In this document: positions 1-9,929 of the stretch, in pieces
Layout: each line of letters begins with the position of its first letter
Numbering within the stretch: the stretch's first letter is position 1
Origin: Sipunculus nudus
Taxonomy: Eukaryota; Annelida; Sipuncula; Golfingiida; Sipunculidae
Length of the DNA: 64,000 bases
Reading direction: 5' to 3'
NCBI GenBank assembly: GCA_026874595.1
Contig: CM049307.1
Location: forward strand, 77,600,643 to 77,664,642
Notes under the pieces: generated by a model
What the model saw: only the letters and a program-made list of their open reading frames with translations
Databases searched by the model: none
What the model was told of the DNA's origin: nothing
Position numbers and translations under genes: made by a program

Positions 1-1017
1 AACATGTTTTAAAGACCCGTAAAACGTGACTGTCCCATCAGGATGCATTGAAAAGTGCAAAACATGGTCATCGTCACAAACCCACCGTTCATAGAGAAAC
101 ATTGCGGTGACGCTGCGGTTTTCTCGTTGAGCAATCAACAGCAAAGCGTTGAGATTGCTACTCAGAAATTCGTCCTCAAACATGACTAGCATACCCGGCA
201 CGTTTAACACATTGTGACTTTCTGTCTCACATTCGTAACTTTCACGGGCACCCGTCTTCGCCTGTCGCACTGCCTGTTCTCCTACCATCTTGTGTTCACA
301 AGACACAGCAGGAGGCCTCCATGGCGTGCAGATAAAGCATACTTTCTGGTAATCGGATATCACGTTATCCAGAAGCTGGCACAGTTCCACTGTTGTCAGG
401 GAGATCGCGGTTTCGTGGTCAACCACAACGTCTCCCTTAAATGATTCGTTGTTCTTGTCTAAGCGCGCGTGGAACGAGACTGTTCCAAATGTGTCCATTG
501 TGATATGCACAGATTCACCAAGTCCCTCATCAATGTCGTATATCCAGCCTGTAACACTGCCGCCTACTTTTAGGGCCTCATTGAGTAACAGGTCTAAATA
601 TTTGGCAAGTTTTTTCCACACGAAAACCCAACCTCCGACGTGTACGTGCTCTGTGCCTTGTTCCAAAATTACAGTATCGCCTCGGACGGCCCACGGCCTC
701 CATTTGAAACATTTGCCCTGCCCTACTTGATATGTTATAACCTTTGCGAACTGTTCCGTCAGTTCCGTCTCGTCACACGTGGGGCAGTACCACTTGAATG
801 TGACACGGTCTTCGGGGACTGTAATGCCCGGAGATGTTTGACATTTCTGGCACGCTCTCACAAGTATGCGTTCTCGCCATTGCAATCCCATCTCTCGCAA
901 CCTGTCCTGAAAGTACATCCCGTCTGACGGTTCGTATCTCCCCGGGTTGCGGGGCCGACCTGCGTCAGGACTCGGGATCTCCGGGGAACTGCATCGGTCT
1001 CCACATGTATTCCCCAT
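1..1017 (-). CDS. two-repeat zinc-ribbon family protein, copy 1 (C-terminus beyond window)
   Basis: The reverse strand reads open from an ATG at 1017 to the window edge, about 339 residues. It is a paralogue of the next two genes. It shares the N-terminal pattern ending PSDGMYF, a C-x2-C / C-P-T-C pair near residues 65-90 (CQKC and CPTCDETEL) that looks like a zinc ribbon, the block GQG..F.WRP, a V(T/S)GWIY stretch, the block MD.(F/Y)GTVSF and a later repeat of the same kind (NVPGMLVMFED, MHPDGTVTFYG). The linker between the two halves is shorter than in the other copies, and the second zinc-ribbon motif is not visible in it. The start is supported by a TATA box 33 bases upstream. I do not recognise the family. 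The function is unknown; zinc binding is inferred from the paired cysteines. Confidence 0.8.
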   Translation of the reverse strand, partial: MGNTCGDRCSSPEIPSPDAGRPRNPGRYEPSDGMYFQDRLREMGLQWRERILVRACQKCQTSPGITVPEDRVTFKWYCPTCDETELTEQFAKVITYQVGQGKCFKWRPWAVRGDTVILEQGTEHVHVGGWVFVWKKLAKYLDLLLNEALKVGGSVTGWIYDIDEGLGESVHITMDTFGTVSFHARLDKNNESFKGDVVVDHETAISLTTVELCQLLDNVISDYQKVCFICTPWRPPAVSCEHKMVGEQAVRQAKTGARESYECETESHNVLNVPGMLVMFEDEFLSSNLNALLLIAQRENRSVTAMFLYERWVCDDDHVLHFSMHPDGTVTFYGSLKHV

Positions 1018-1049
1018 CTTGTCTGAACGGCTGTGCCTGGAACGCCGTT

Positions 1050-1056
1050 TTATATA
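1050..1056 (-). promoter_or_regulatory. TATA box of copy 1
   Basis: TATATAA on the minus strand lies 33 bases before the ATG at 1017. The same arrangement precedes copy 2 with nearly identical flanking sequence, which implies a very short 5' untranslated region. An 11-base C tract lies just upstream at 1085-1095. Confidence 0.7.
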
Positions 1057-1256
1057 CGTACCGTCTCCTCAGCAACCAGCACCTCCCCCCCCCCCTTTGA
1101 TACCCATGTGTGTTTGTTATTGTACGTGCCCCGTGTATCACCAGAACAGCGGGTGGCATGACGGATATATGTTTGTATATGTACAAACGTGTACGGTACC
1201 TGCAGGTTCTGATAACACGTCCGGGGTATGAAATCATATGACAACATTCCGCGTTT

Positions 1257-2831
1257 TTAACTGACCTCATCCATCTGCCCTTCTTCGTACTTTTCAACCT
1301 CAGTTTTCTCAGGGAACAACCGAGGATAAGTGTACATCGTACCCGACAAATCTATCGGCGGGTAGTTACTGATCACACACTCCAGTAATGATACAACATC
1401 CCATGCCTTGAGCGGTATCGCATTCAAAGTGTCGGTTTGTATCATCGTCTGTATCTCGTCGCGGAGGTTGATATACAGCGTTTCCAAAGGTCCATAAAAC
1501 GTTACGGTACCGTCTGGGTCCATCGAGATGTGAAGGTCGTGCACTTGATCATGGTTTATCCGATTATAGCGGAACACTGCGTTCATACGACAGTTTTCCT
1601 TTTGAGCGGCCAGGAGCAAAACGTCTAAATCACCGGTCAGAATATTATCCTCCAACATGGCGAGCATTCCTGGTACTTGTACCTCGTCTTCTGTTACGAG
1701 CGTGACTTTGTCTTTGAAACGCAGATACGGTTTCCATCTAAGGTGTATCCACCAATCCCAGGGGGGTTTGCAGTATACCCAAATCGAGGTGTCGGTGCCA
1801 TGCGGTAGGAAGCCGAAGGTTCTCTCACGTGTGAACAGATACTCCAACTCACTCTGGTCGCATATAGGGCAGTATTCCTGTACGCCATCAAACACACTTT
1901 CGTTATCCGGGTTGCACGTCTTGCAGGGAATCACTATCATCTTCTCGCGGTCGTAAAACATATCATACCCTCGTACATTATCTCGAAAGAACCTGCCGTC
2001 AGAAGGTACGACACCGTCTGATGGTCCGACCTCACTGTCCACACCAGCTTCAGTAGTATCACCCGTGTTCGCGTGGGCATGCTGCCCTGGGGATTCCATC
2101 ACTGTGTCTACGATGTTGTCATAAGACACCGCCGGAGGTTTCTTGCCGTAAATGACTACATTCTGGTAATCGGTGATCACGTGTTCCAACAGCTGGAACA
2201 GTACTTCTGTCGTCAGCGATATCGCTTTCTCCTTGTGGACCGCCACCTGCATGGTGAAACACGCGTCGTCCTTGTTAATGCGGTCAAAGAATGACACAGT
2301 GCCGTAGGGGTCCATCTGGATATACAAGGACTCACAGATACCCGGAAAACGTCGGTATATCCAACCGGTCACGCTGCGGTTCGCTTTTTGAGCCTCGCAT
2401 AGAATCATGTCGAGATGTCCAACCAGGGCCCGCAACACGGAACCGAAGCCTTCCACGTGGATTGTCTTGTCTCCGTGTCGAAACAACACTGTATCTTCTC
2501 GACGTAACAACGGTCTCCACGTAAACGTTATCCCTTGCCCCAAATCGTAGGTTTTCTCGTTTGTGAACAGTGCCATCACTTCTGTCTCTTGACACGTGGG
2601 GCAATATATCCTTGCATGGTCGTGGTTGGAACGGTAAAGGTAATCGTCTGCACACATTGAGCATTTGTCTACAATTATTAGTTGTTCCCGCCACCTGACT
2701 CCCCTTTGTCGTAACACGTTACCAAAGAAAGCCCCGCCGGATGGCGCGAAATGGTAAGTGTTACCCGGAGGACCAGTGAAAATACTGATAACCTCCTGGC
2801 GATGGCGTGTGTCTGCACGGAGGCCCCCCAT
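1257..2831 (-). CDS. two-repeat zinc-ribbon family protein, copy 2
   Basis: This is a 524-residue protein if started at the ATG at 2831, which I prefer over the longer frame because a TATA box lies 32 bases upstream of it. It is built of two similar halves of about 240 residues. Each half has a C-x2-C ... C-P-x-C pair (CSMC/CPTC and CKTC/CPIC), a stretch like ELEYLFT or EVMALFT, a WRP or W.PYLRF block, a GMLAMLEDN-like helix, and a final MDP.GTV(S/T)F(F/Y) block. The halves are joined by a Ser/Thr/Gly-rich linker. The protein ends in an acidic tail. It appears to be an internally duplicated zinc-ribbon protein, probably soluble, with no signal peptide or membrane segment. It is about 70-80% alike by eye to copy 3. 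The role is unknown. Confidence 0.88.
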   Translation of the reverse strand: MGGLRADTRHRQEVISIFTGPPGNTYHFAPSGGAFFGNVLRQRGVRWREQLIIVDKCSMCADDYLYRSNHDHARIYCPTCQETEVMALFTNEKTYDLGQGITFTWRPLLRREDTVLFRHGDKTIHVEGFGSVLRALVGHLDMILCEAQKANRSVTGWIYRRFPGICESLYIQMDPYGTVSFFDRINKDDACFTMQVAVHKEKAISLTTEVLFQLLEHVITDYQNVVIYGKKPPAVSYDNIVDTVMESPGQHAHANTGDTTEAGVDSEVGPSDGVVPSDGRFFRDNVRGYDMFYDREKMIVIPCKTCNPDNESVFDGVQEYCPICDQSELEYLFTRERTFGFLPHGTDTSIWVYCKPPWDWWIHLRWKPYLRFKDKVTLVTEDEVQVPGMLAMLEDNILTGDLDVLLLAAQKENCRMNAVFRYNRINHDQVHDLHISMDPDGTVTFYGPLETLYINLRDEIQTMIQTDTLNAIPLKAWDVVSLLECVISNYPPIDLSGTMYTYPRLFPEKTEVEKYEEGQMDEVS

Positions 2832-2862
2832 CGTATATGCCCAGCGCTGCCTGGGACAGCGT

Positions 2863-2869
2863 TTATATA
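2863..2869 (-). promoter_or_regulatory. TATA box of copy 2
   Basis: TATATAA on the minus strand lies 32 bases before the ATG at 2831, in a flank closely matching the copy 1 promoter. The spacer from here to 3137 holds no gene that I can support. Confidence 0.7.
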
Positions 2870-3137
2870 CGTGGCGTCTCCTCAACAACCCGCTCCACTC
2901 TCCAACTCAACATCACTGTCCCGCCGTCACTAAATATATAGACCTCGTCATATGTGAGTCACGTGTTCCAGAGTTGTTCCACATAATCTGCTGACACATG
3001 TGGTTCACGACACGTCTCAGATTACGCAAGGCCTCACCTTCACCTCCGATGAACCGTCTGCCGCATGCTGTGTAACATATTTCGTGTACACAAATGTGTA
3101 CATTACATACTGGTTCCGATGTGACTTCCCCCCGTGA

Positions 3138-4715
3138 TTAATGGTCTTCATTTATCTCCTCATCATCGTCAGCATCGTCATCATCCATCTGCTCTTCTTC
3201 GTCCTTTTCAACCTCAGTTTTCTCAGGGAACAACCGAGGATAAGTGTACATCGTACCCGACAAGTCTCTCGGCGGGTAGTGCCTGATCATTGTGTTAAGT
3301 AATGATACAAGATCCCAGGCCTTGATCGATAGCGCATTCAAAATGTCGGTTTGTATGGTCTCCTGTACCCCGTCGGTGTCGAAGATATACCGCGTTATCA
3401 AAGGTCCATAAAACGTTATCGTACCGTCCGGGTCCATCGAAAGTTGAAGGTCGTGCATTTGATTATACCTTTTTCGATTATAGCGAAACAGTGCGTTTAT
3501 GCGGCAGTTTTCCTTTTGAGCGGCCAGGAACAAAACGTCTAAATCACCGGTCAGATTATTATCCTCCAGCATGGCGAGTATTCCTGGTATTTGTACATCT
3601 TTGTTCTGTCCTATCAACCCTACCCTGCCCTTGAAACGCCTGTACGGTTCCCAGAGAAAATGTATCCAATCAGATTCGGGAGTGGAAGACGGTAGGAAGT
3701 TGAAGAATTCCTCACATGTGAACAGATACTCCAACTCACTCTGGTCGCATATAGGGCAGTATTCCCGTACGTCATCAAACACACTTTCGTAATCCGGGTT
3801 GCACCTCGCGCACTGTATCACTACCATCTTCTCGCGGTCGTAAAGTATGTCATATCCTCGTACATGACCTCGAAAGAACCTGCCGTCAAAAGGTACGACA
3901 CCGTCTGATGGTCCCGCCACACTGTCAACACCCGCTTCAGTAGTATCACCCGTGTTCGCGTGGGCATGCTGCCCTGGATATCCCGGCACTGCGTCTACAA
4001 TGTTGTCATAAGACACCGCCGGAGGATTCCAGCTGTAAATGGTTACATCCTGGTAATCGGTGATCACCTGCTCCAACAATTGGAACAGTACTTCTGTCGT
4101 CAGCGATATCGTCTCATCCCTGTGGGCCGCCACCTGCATTGTGAAACGCGCGTCATCCTTGTAAATGCGGTCGTAGAATGACACAGTGCCATACGGGTCC
4201 ATCTGGATATGCAAAGATTTACATATACCGGAGACATTAGGGTATATCCAACCGGTCAAGCTGCTGTTAGCCTTTTGAGCATCAGACAGCATCCTGTCGA
4301 GATGTCCGACCAGGGCCCGCAACACGGAACCGAAGCCTTCCACGTGGATTGTCTTGTCTCTATGTCGAAACAACACTGTATCTCCATGACGTAACAACGG
4401 CCGCCACCTGAACGTTATCCCTTGCCCCAAATCGTAGGTTTTCTCGGTTGTGAGCAGTGCCCTCAGTTCTGTCTCTTGACACGTGGGGCAGTATAACCTG
4501 CCCCGTCTGTTGTGATGGTACAGGTAATCGTCTGCACACATTGAGCATTTGTCTACAACTATGTGTTCTTCTCGCCACGTCACCCCCCTCCGTCGTAACC
4601 TGTTACTAAAGAAATTCCCGTCGGAAGGCGCGTAACCGTAACTGTTACCCGGTGGACCAGTGAAAAGACCGACTACATCCCGGCGATGGCGTGAGTGTGC
4701 ATAGCGGTCCCCCAT
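3138..4715 (-). CDS. two-repeat zinc-ribbon family protein, copy 3
   Basis: A 525-residue protein from the ATG at 4715 (MGDRYAH), the start aligned with copy 2. It has the same two-half design, with CSMC/CPTC in the first half and CARC/CPIC in the second, the GQGITF.WRP block and the MDPYGTVSF / MDPDGTITFYG blocks. The C-terminus carries an extra run of aspartate and glutamate absent from copy 2. Upstream there is no TATATAA at the position seen in copies 1 and 2, so its promoter differs or is weaker. The three copies are tandem and codirectional, which indicates local duplication. Function is unknown. Confidence 0.87.
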   Translation of the reverse strand: MGDRYAHSRHRRDVVGLFTGPPGNSYGYAPSDGNFFSNRLRRRGVTWREEHIVVDKCSMCADDYLYHHNRRGRLYCPTCQETELRALLTTEKTYDLGQGITFRWRPLLRHGDTVLFRHRDKTIHVEGFGSVLRALVGHLDRMLSDAQKANSSLTGWIYPNVSGICKSLHIQMDPYGTVSFYDRIYKDDARFTMQVAAHRDETISLTTEVLFQLLEQVITDYQDVTIYSWNPPAVSYDNIVDAVPGYPGQHAHANTGDTTEAGVDSVAGPSDGVVPFDGRFFRGHVRGYDILYDREKMVVIQCARCNPDYESVFDDVREYCPICDQSELEYLFTCEEFFNFLPSSTPESDWIHFLWEPYRRFKGRVGLIGQNKDVQIPGILAMLEDNNLTGDLDVLFLAAQKENCRINALFRYNRKRYNQMHDLQLSMDPDGTITFYGPLITRYIFDTDGVQETIQTDILNALSIKAWDLVSLLNTMIRHYPPRDLSGTMYTYPRLFPEKTEVEKDEEEQMDDDDADDDEEINEDH

Positions 4716-4960
4716 CGTGTACGCTGGACGCTGCTTGGCAATTAACAATCGTTGTCGATCACGCAGAGCCTGACACCAGACCGTGGATACTTGTTAACCC
4801 AAATAATGTTACATATATGAGACACGGCAGGGCTTGAATGACATGTGTGAGTCACGTGTGCCCACATAGTTCATAAGAAATACGATGACGCATTCCTTGT
4901 TTTTTTGTTTCGTGTCCCTTTTATTACATAAGTGTCATAATGTCCGGGTCTGATGTGAAA

Positions 4961-5070
4961 GTCCCCGTGGCGTAACGGGCTAATTCAAACTTTCCTACCT
5001 GGACCAATAGTTTGTACTTGCAGTTCCGGCAAGGTTAAGTTCGGATCCGGGTTCGAATCCCGGCGGTGAC
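4961..5070 (+). other. tRNA-like relic or tRNA-derived repeat head
   Basis: The 5' end resembles a tRNA start with an A-box (TGGCGTAACGGGC). The 3' end has a perfect T-arm with B-box GGTTCGAATCC and a nearly complementary acceptor stem (GTCCCCG with CGGTGAC). The middle is too long, about 110 bases in total, and I cannot fold a clean anticodon arm. It could be a tRNA with an intron, a decayed tRNA, or the head of a SINE. Only the polymerase III promoter boxes are clear. Confidence 0.45.
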
Positions 5071-6225
5071 ATTCACTTTTGTCTAATATATATTTCATAT
5101 ACGTGTGTGTCGGTTGAAATTAATGTTTATGAGGTAAATATACAAAACATCCCTCACGTATCTGCAAGATCAACAACAGATATTTCGTGGTGTTACGATT
5201 ATGTATATAATACATAATAATAAGTAAATATATATATATATATATACATATCTCATTGTGTTCAGATGACAACAGATAAGGCGACCCGGGACGAACCCGA
5301 GTTCACATGACTCATCAATACGTGTTATCCAACCGTCAATTCCTGTCGTCTGACCCCATGTGACCCGGCACTTCCGTTCACGACCCTTCACACTTCCTCA
5401 CTTCCGGTCCAACACTACCCCACGTACCCGCACCGGAAGTCCCATTTACTCAATGGTTAAGCGTGACCCCAAAGCGTGACCCCAATCACGACTGCCGGGT
5501 GTAAAGCAGTCTTCCGGTACATGCGCTGTTAGTTCATTGGTCAGATCAGGTCACGTGGTGTGCATTCAGTCCGCCCATTGGTCAGGTCTCATTCACAACA
5601 ATCAAACACGCGCTGTCCACGTGGTCTATTGCATCATCCCCGACCCATTCGTCCACACATTTCAAACCTTTTTTTAAACCTTTTTCTCTCACGTTTTCTT
5701 CCGGATTGGCATCATATCCCACTTTACTCAAATAACTGGACAATTATGCAAGATTTCACCATCATCGCCTTATTAACATCACTACAACAACTCATTTAAA
5801 TCCTGAAGCGGTGCACAACCGGAAGTACTATTCTACCGGAAGTTGGGCACACCCGCACCCGGCACCTCGACCCTCGACGCTTCGCCATGAATAAATTAGA
5901 GTGTGTGCGATTTCGGGCCCGCGTGCCGGGGAGTGTGTGCTGTGTGCGATTTCGGGCCCGCGTGCCGGGGAGGGTGGTGTGTGTGTGTGAGCGATGATAC
6001 GGGTGTTTGATTTTTTACCCCCCCCCCCGGGTAAAAATTTTCAAGATGGTGGATGGATGTATGTGTAAGGAGAGCGTTGATTGGTTGGGGAGATGTGAGA
6101 AGGGATTTGATTGGTTACGCAGTGGAGTGACGTCACAGTAAGCGGAAACCAACGGGGATGTAAAATAAGGATGTATGTGTATCCGGCGGAAACGACAGGG
6201 GGTGGTTTGTTTGAAATTGTGTGTG
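5071..6225. other. non-coding spacer with small repeats
   Basis: There is no supported gene. It holds a (TA)n run near 5227-5246, two adjacent copies of a 31-base GC-rich unit (5903-5933 and 5943-5973), an 11-base C tract at 6018-6028 and an isolated TGACGTCA at 6128-6135. Base composition differs from the genes on either side. Confidence 0.6.
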
Positions 6226-6254
6226 TGACGTCACAGGAGAAATAAGGTATATAA
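6226..6254 (+). promoter_or_regulatory. CRE + TATA promoter of the plus-strand unit
   Basis: TGACGTCA at 6226-6233 is followed after exactly 14 bases by TATATAA at 6248-6254. The same pair with the same 14-base gap occurs on the minus strand at 12061-12089 and 29693-29721. CRE sites bind CREB/ATF-type factors. It lies upstream of a run of plus-strand ORFs that have splice acceptors in place of promoters of their own. Confidence 0.72.
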
Positions 6255-6279
6255 GGAGGTAGTTTGGACGGAGTAAAGT

Positions 6280-6439
6280 CAGACTCTGGTTTTGACTGGT
6301 ACTAGTACTGGTAATAACTACACTTTGGATATATAGAAGCCGTCGTTGTGTTGAGAGACAAACAGCTACAGAAAGCAAGTTGAAGCAAAGATTTGAAAGT
6401 TTGTTGAAGATTTGAGTTTGTGACAAAACAACAATACCG
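6280..6439 (+). ncRNA. putative ATG-free leader exon
   Basis: The start is placed about 25-30 bases after the TATA box and is approximate. The exon contains no ATG and ends in a good splice donor, CCG|GTAGGTG at 6439/6440. The nearest strong acceptors downstream are those immediately before the ORFs from 7549 onward. I infer a shared 5' leader; no transcript evidence is available. Confidence 0.5.
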
Positions 6440-6485
6440 GTAGGTGTATTTTGTAATTGGTGTTGTTTTTGAACAAAAATAATGT

Positions 6486-6880
6486 CACACCCACTGGCCA
6501 GTAAGGTAGGCCGGGGGTGAATAATATTTTTGTTTAGGGAGTGAATGTTTAGTTTGTATTTGAGAGGGCCCCAGTAACGAAGGGTCCCTAATATTTGGTT
6601 GTTGGCAGTAACAGAAACAAAAAACTAAAATGTGACCAGTAACGAAGGTCATTGGGAGGTGGGGATGGATGAGAGGGGAGGGGGGGGGATTATGTTTTTG
6701 TTTTGGTTGTTGTTAGAAAACTTAGGACACCCACTGGCCAGTAAGGTAGGCCGGGGTTACATTTATTTTGTGTATGGTTGTGTACACAACGGACTGACAT
6801 CACTTTAAAAAACCCAAGATGCGCAGGAGTTAGATAAAAGCCATGTTTATACTACCTGACCAGTAAGCAAGGTCGGGTGA
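6486..6880 (+). repeat. five hairpins with a conserved AGTAA.. loop
   Basis: Copies lie near 6486-6519, 6565-6590, 6632-6652, 6727-6757 and 6853-6879. Each is a stem closing on a nine-base loop of form AGTAA(G/C)(G/C)(T/A)A. Stem sequences differ but stay complementary: GGCC/GGCC, GACC/GGTC and GGGCCCC/GGGTCCC. The first copy extends to about 11 pairs with one bulge. Changes that keep pairing around a fixed loop suggest RNA structure under selection. It lies inside the putative first intron of the plus-strand unit. Confidence 0.65.
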
Positions 6881-7542
6881 CGTGTTTTTCCATCCATCCA
6901 TCCATCCAACTCGGAGCGGTTCGGTTTTTTGCCACACAAGTTACACAGACTAACCGTAATGACGATTAAGTAATGTTGTGACATAGAAACGGGAAGAGAA
7001 TTTGTATTTTTTTTAACCATTAACAAAAGAAAATAACAGACACGCGGACCTTTTAACAAAAAATGTAGAGCAAAAAGGTATTGCAAGAGTTTTAGTTTTT
7101 TTTCGGAAGGACAATGAGAAACACTATTAATTCTGTAACTGATAAAAAATAAGTAGGTAATTACTGTGAACCAAAAAAAAATGCATTTAGGATAAAAATA
7201 ATAATAAACAAAAGGTTATGAAGCAGAGCGCCACTTTGCGTGACACCTTGCATGAATGTAATATGTAACCTCGTCACGGATATCAGTCCCTTCACGTTTA
7301 TTGTATAACATGACCTCGTTAGTTTAGTAAACAACTACAATGGAAAAAAAAAAACGACATTTCGACACACGACCAATCACAAATGTCGATTGAGGAAAGA
7401 GGAGTAAGGAAGGTGGGGAGGGGGGGGGGGAGGTTATTTTTAATATTTTTGTTTGGTACATCAAAGTATAACACTAAACAACACAGAAAAAAGTCCTATA
7501 TTGTTATAAGACGTTGTTATAAGACGTCCTTGTGACTTACAG
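6881..7542. other. AT-rich spacer ending in a splice acceptor
   Basis: No gene is supported. It contains an 11-base G tract at about 7420-7430 and ends in the acceptor GACTTACAG at 7542, six bases before the ATG of the next gene. Confidence 0.5.
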
Positions 7543-7548
7543 GGAAAC

Positions 7549-8040
7549 ATGATGATGAACGAGCACTACGAACGTGATCTGGAGGAGTTGGTAAATGTGC
7601 AAGGCCAGGCCATACTTCGCTACGTTCAAAATATTAAATCGTCGTCGCCTGAGACGTATTTCGCAATGCAAGGCGACGACGAATATTTCGATCAGTTAGT
7701 CGATGGACTAGTGCACAAGTACGAAATGTTAATGCACATCCCCAGTGAAGAACTAGAAATATGTATCAGAGAAAAAAAGAACCTGAAAGAAATGGTGCGC
7801 GTTGCATCCAATGTTCTGCTCCTGGCGCAGGCTATTGATGAAATTGTCCTACGCTGCCACAATATATACAGAGATATAGTTCAAATATACCGCGGTGAGG
7901 CCCCACCGGCCGCAACCAAAAGCCATCACATCCGGGCGTGTTTCCTTCTAACATCTCATTTAAGAATAGTCGCCAGGAAAGCACATGTGCAAGCAGAGCG
8001 CCGGTGGGCAAGTAAGATGATCACACATGAGGAAGAATAA
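7549..8040 (+). CDS. small helical protein, family B copy 1
   Basis: A 163-residue protein that looks fully alpha-helical, without cysteine clusters, signal peptide or membrane segment. A central stretch (IDEIVLRCHNIYRDIV) closely matches one in the next copy (YDIVLRCEELYKNIV), showing paralogy. It starts with three consecutive Met codons. A splice acceptor, CTTACAG, ends at 7542, and a 38-base block around it is repeated before the next copy at 8241-8278. AATAAA overlaps the stop codon, so the gene has its own poly(A) signal. Function is unknown. Similar layout occurs in the genes at 9220 and 10554 and, more weakly, in minus-strand genes at 25-28 kb. Confidence 0.75.
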   Translation: MMMNEHYERDLEELVNVQGQAILRYVQNIKSSSPETYFAMQGDDEYFDQLVDGLVHKYEMLMHIPSEELEICIREKKNLKEMVRVASNVLLLAQAIDEIVLRCHNIYRDIVQIYRGEAPPAATKSHHIRACFLLTSHLRIVARKAHVQAERRWASKMITHEEE

Positions 8041-8275
8041 ACTTTTATTTTACAATATATGCAACTAGTATAGGGGGTGGCAATTGTATTTTGTAAATAC
8101 ATTATACATAGTGTACATATGGTTTTTAGGTCGAGTCGTATACGTGTGTCAATATTTTTTTTATCAACTCACAGCCACGGAAAATTATGTAATTAAATAT
8201 ATCAGGAATAAAACATTTTTTATCTTAGCGAAAAAGCTGTTTGTTATAAGACGTCCTTGTGACTTACAGGGAATC

Positions 8276-8782
8276 ATGATGATGATGATGAACGAGAAGT
8301 TTGAATGTGAACTGGATGCAGCCATAGTTGCTGTGCCGAAACAAGGAGAGGCCATACTGAATGTCATAAAAAAGTTACAAACGTCGCCTGATACGTATTT
8401 GAAAGAACCAAGGGACGGGGACGAATTTGATAAATGTTTAACACCTCTCCTCGATGTACATGATCGCTTCACGGCCAATACTTGAACAAAACTTTACCAA
8501 TATATTAATTCGTATGCGAATATCACTGAAGCCACGCGCATCGCAGTCCTCATGGATAAGGTGATGCGCCTAACGGAGGACATCTATGATATTGTCCTCC
8601 GTTGTGAGGAACTCTACAAGAATATCGTAGAGGAGTACCGCCCTAATGTGACACCGGCCGTCCACAGTCGCCACCTCGCCCGGTCGTTTTCATTTCTCGA
8701 GATACGTGTGCTAATAGAGGACATGCAAAATTATGTACAATTATGCAAGAAACGTGCTGTGAAGAAGATACAAACTGTATAA
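8276..8782 (+). pseudogene. small helical protein, family B copy 2, looks broken
   Basis: Strong similarity to the gene at 7549 runs through the whole stretch, including the Met-rich start, the E.E.D pattern and the IVLRC motif. The upstream block with the splice acceptor is duplicated as well (acceptor ends at 8269). Unlike its neighbour it is not one open frame. It looks broken about once, or less likely is spliced. It is best read as a degraded tandem copy. Confidence 0.55.
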
Positions 8783-9219
8783 ATGTTTTATCGGTCAAAG
8801 TATCAAAGACTTTTCTTCTTGACTTTTCCATATTTAGATATATCGGATGTGTAACACATTGCAAATCCTCACTTGTAGAGGTCGTGTAAGAAAACACACG
8901 TTTATGTATATATGTCATTGGTATTCTTTTGGTATTCTTTTTTACCTCCCAATATAGGGGTGGTGATTGTATTTTGTAAGTATACCAGGAATAAAACATA
9001 TTTTAGTAACATAATAACTGCTTTATCGTGTCTGTTAACACACAGAAAAAAAGAGAGAGGTGATGCATGTCAAGATGACTGGAAAGGTTATGCGTGGTGT
9101 ACAAACACTGGAGATATGTTTAAGACCTGTCCTCCCTTTATGCGGTTGATAAGTATTTGTAACGTAAACATACAGACCGACACAATAAAATAGTCATTTC
9201 TGCTCGTTTGCTGTCCAAC
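8783..9219. other. spacer
   Basis: It holds AATAAA-type signals near 8990 and 9184 and no supported gene. Unlike most ORFs of this unit, the ORF that follows has no clear acceptor right before its ATG. Confidence 0.45.
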
Positions 9220-9765
9220 ATGGACTCAAACCTGTCAAAAGAATTTGACCATGCATTGCTGGTAGATATTCCAGCTAAAACACGTGAGCTAAATGACTGT
9301 ATTAAGTCGTTCCTGTCCACACCAGACAGATTTTTCGTTGACAGCGACAGAGTGTTTCAGCTGACTCTGAAAGCACTGGTCGACGAAGACTGGTGGTGGA
9401 ACGCGCGGATTCTCAAAGGACTTATGTTAGCGAAAAAGATATGTTTACAAAAGCGGTGCCAGACGGAACAGACATTAATTGCCGTGCGGATGGCGAAACT
9501 GTTTACAGAGTGGTTGAAGGATACCTATGAAGTAACACTCAAACATACGGCAGACGCATACACGCGAGTTGTGCAGCACTACCAAAGTCACAGTCGGTTT
9601 AAAGGCCCTGTGCAGAAGAGGCACCACCAGAACAAGCAATCCATAGCCTCGTTTCAGTTTCTGCTTTGGAAACACAGGCAAAATTTGGCTTTCGAGCTGG
9701 GACAGTTTAACAACGATGGCTTGCACACACAAGTGACAAACGCGGACAGCAGCTCGTCTAAATAA
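9220..9765 (+). CDS. small helical protein, family B copy 3
   Basis: A 181-residue protein from the ATG at 9220; an upstream TTG would add four residues and is unlikely. It is predicted helical. Alignment by eye with the 174-residue protein at 10554 shows the same spacing of motifs: a central W-x3-R/C segment followed by ARKVCLE or AKKICLQ, then a KLF helix, then Y.....HYQSH or Y....LYETH and a basic stretch. This argues for paralogy. The C-terminus is a short Ser-rich tail. No known domain is recognised. Confidence 0.75.
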   Translation: MDSNLSKEFDHALLVDIPAKTRELNDCIKSFLSTPDRFFVDSDRVFQLTLKALVDEDWWWNARILKGLMLAKKICLQKRCQTEQTLIAVRMAKLFTEWLKDTYEVTLKHTADAYTRVVQHYQSHSRFKGPVQKRHHQNKQSIASFQFLLWKHRQNLAFELGQFNNDGLHTQVTNADSSSSK

Positions 9766-9841
9766 GTCGGAATACGCGCACTGTAGGTCCCATCATCAAC
9801 GTGTCCCAGTGTAAATGTTCAGTCTGTTCACGAAAGGTGGC

Positions 9842-9929
9842 GTCCAGTACAGGACACACACGCACGGACGGACGGACAGACAGACGAATATGATTGGCTT
9901 TTAAAAGAGCTCTGTTTCAGTACAGAAAC
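9842..9929 (+). repeat. pair of AGTACA-loop hairpins
   Basis: GTCCAGTACAGGAC at 9842-9855 and GTTTCAGTACAGAAAC at 9914-9929 both place AGTACA in the loop of a perfect stem. The second stem (GTTTC/GAAAC) differs at several positions from the first (GTCC/GGAC) yet remains fully paired. These match the large array at 11.34-11.94 kb. Confidence 0.7.

Noticed and set aside
6486-6880. Iron-responsive-element-like hairpins
   Set aside because: The loops are AGTAA-type nonamers, not the CAGTGN hexaloop with a bulged C.
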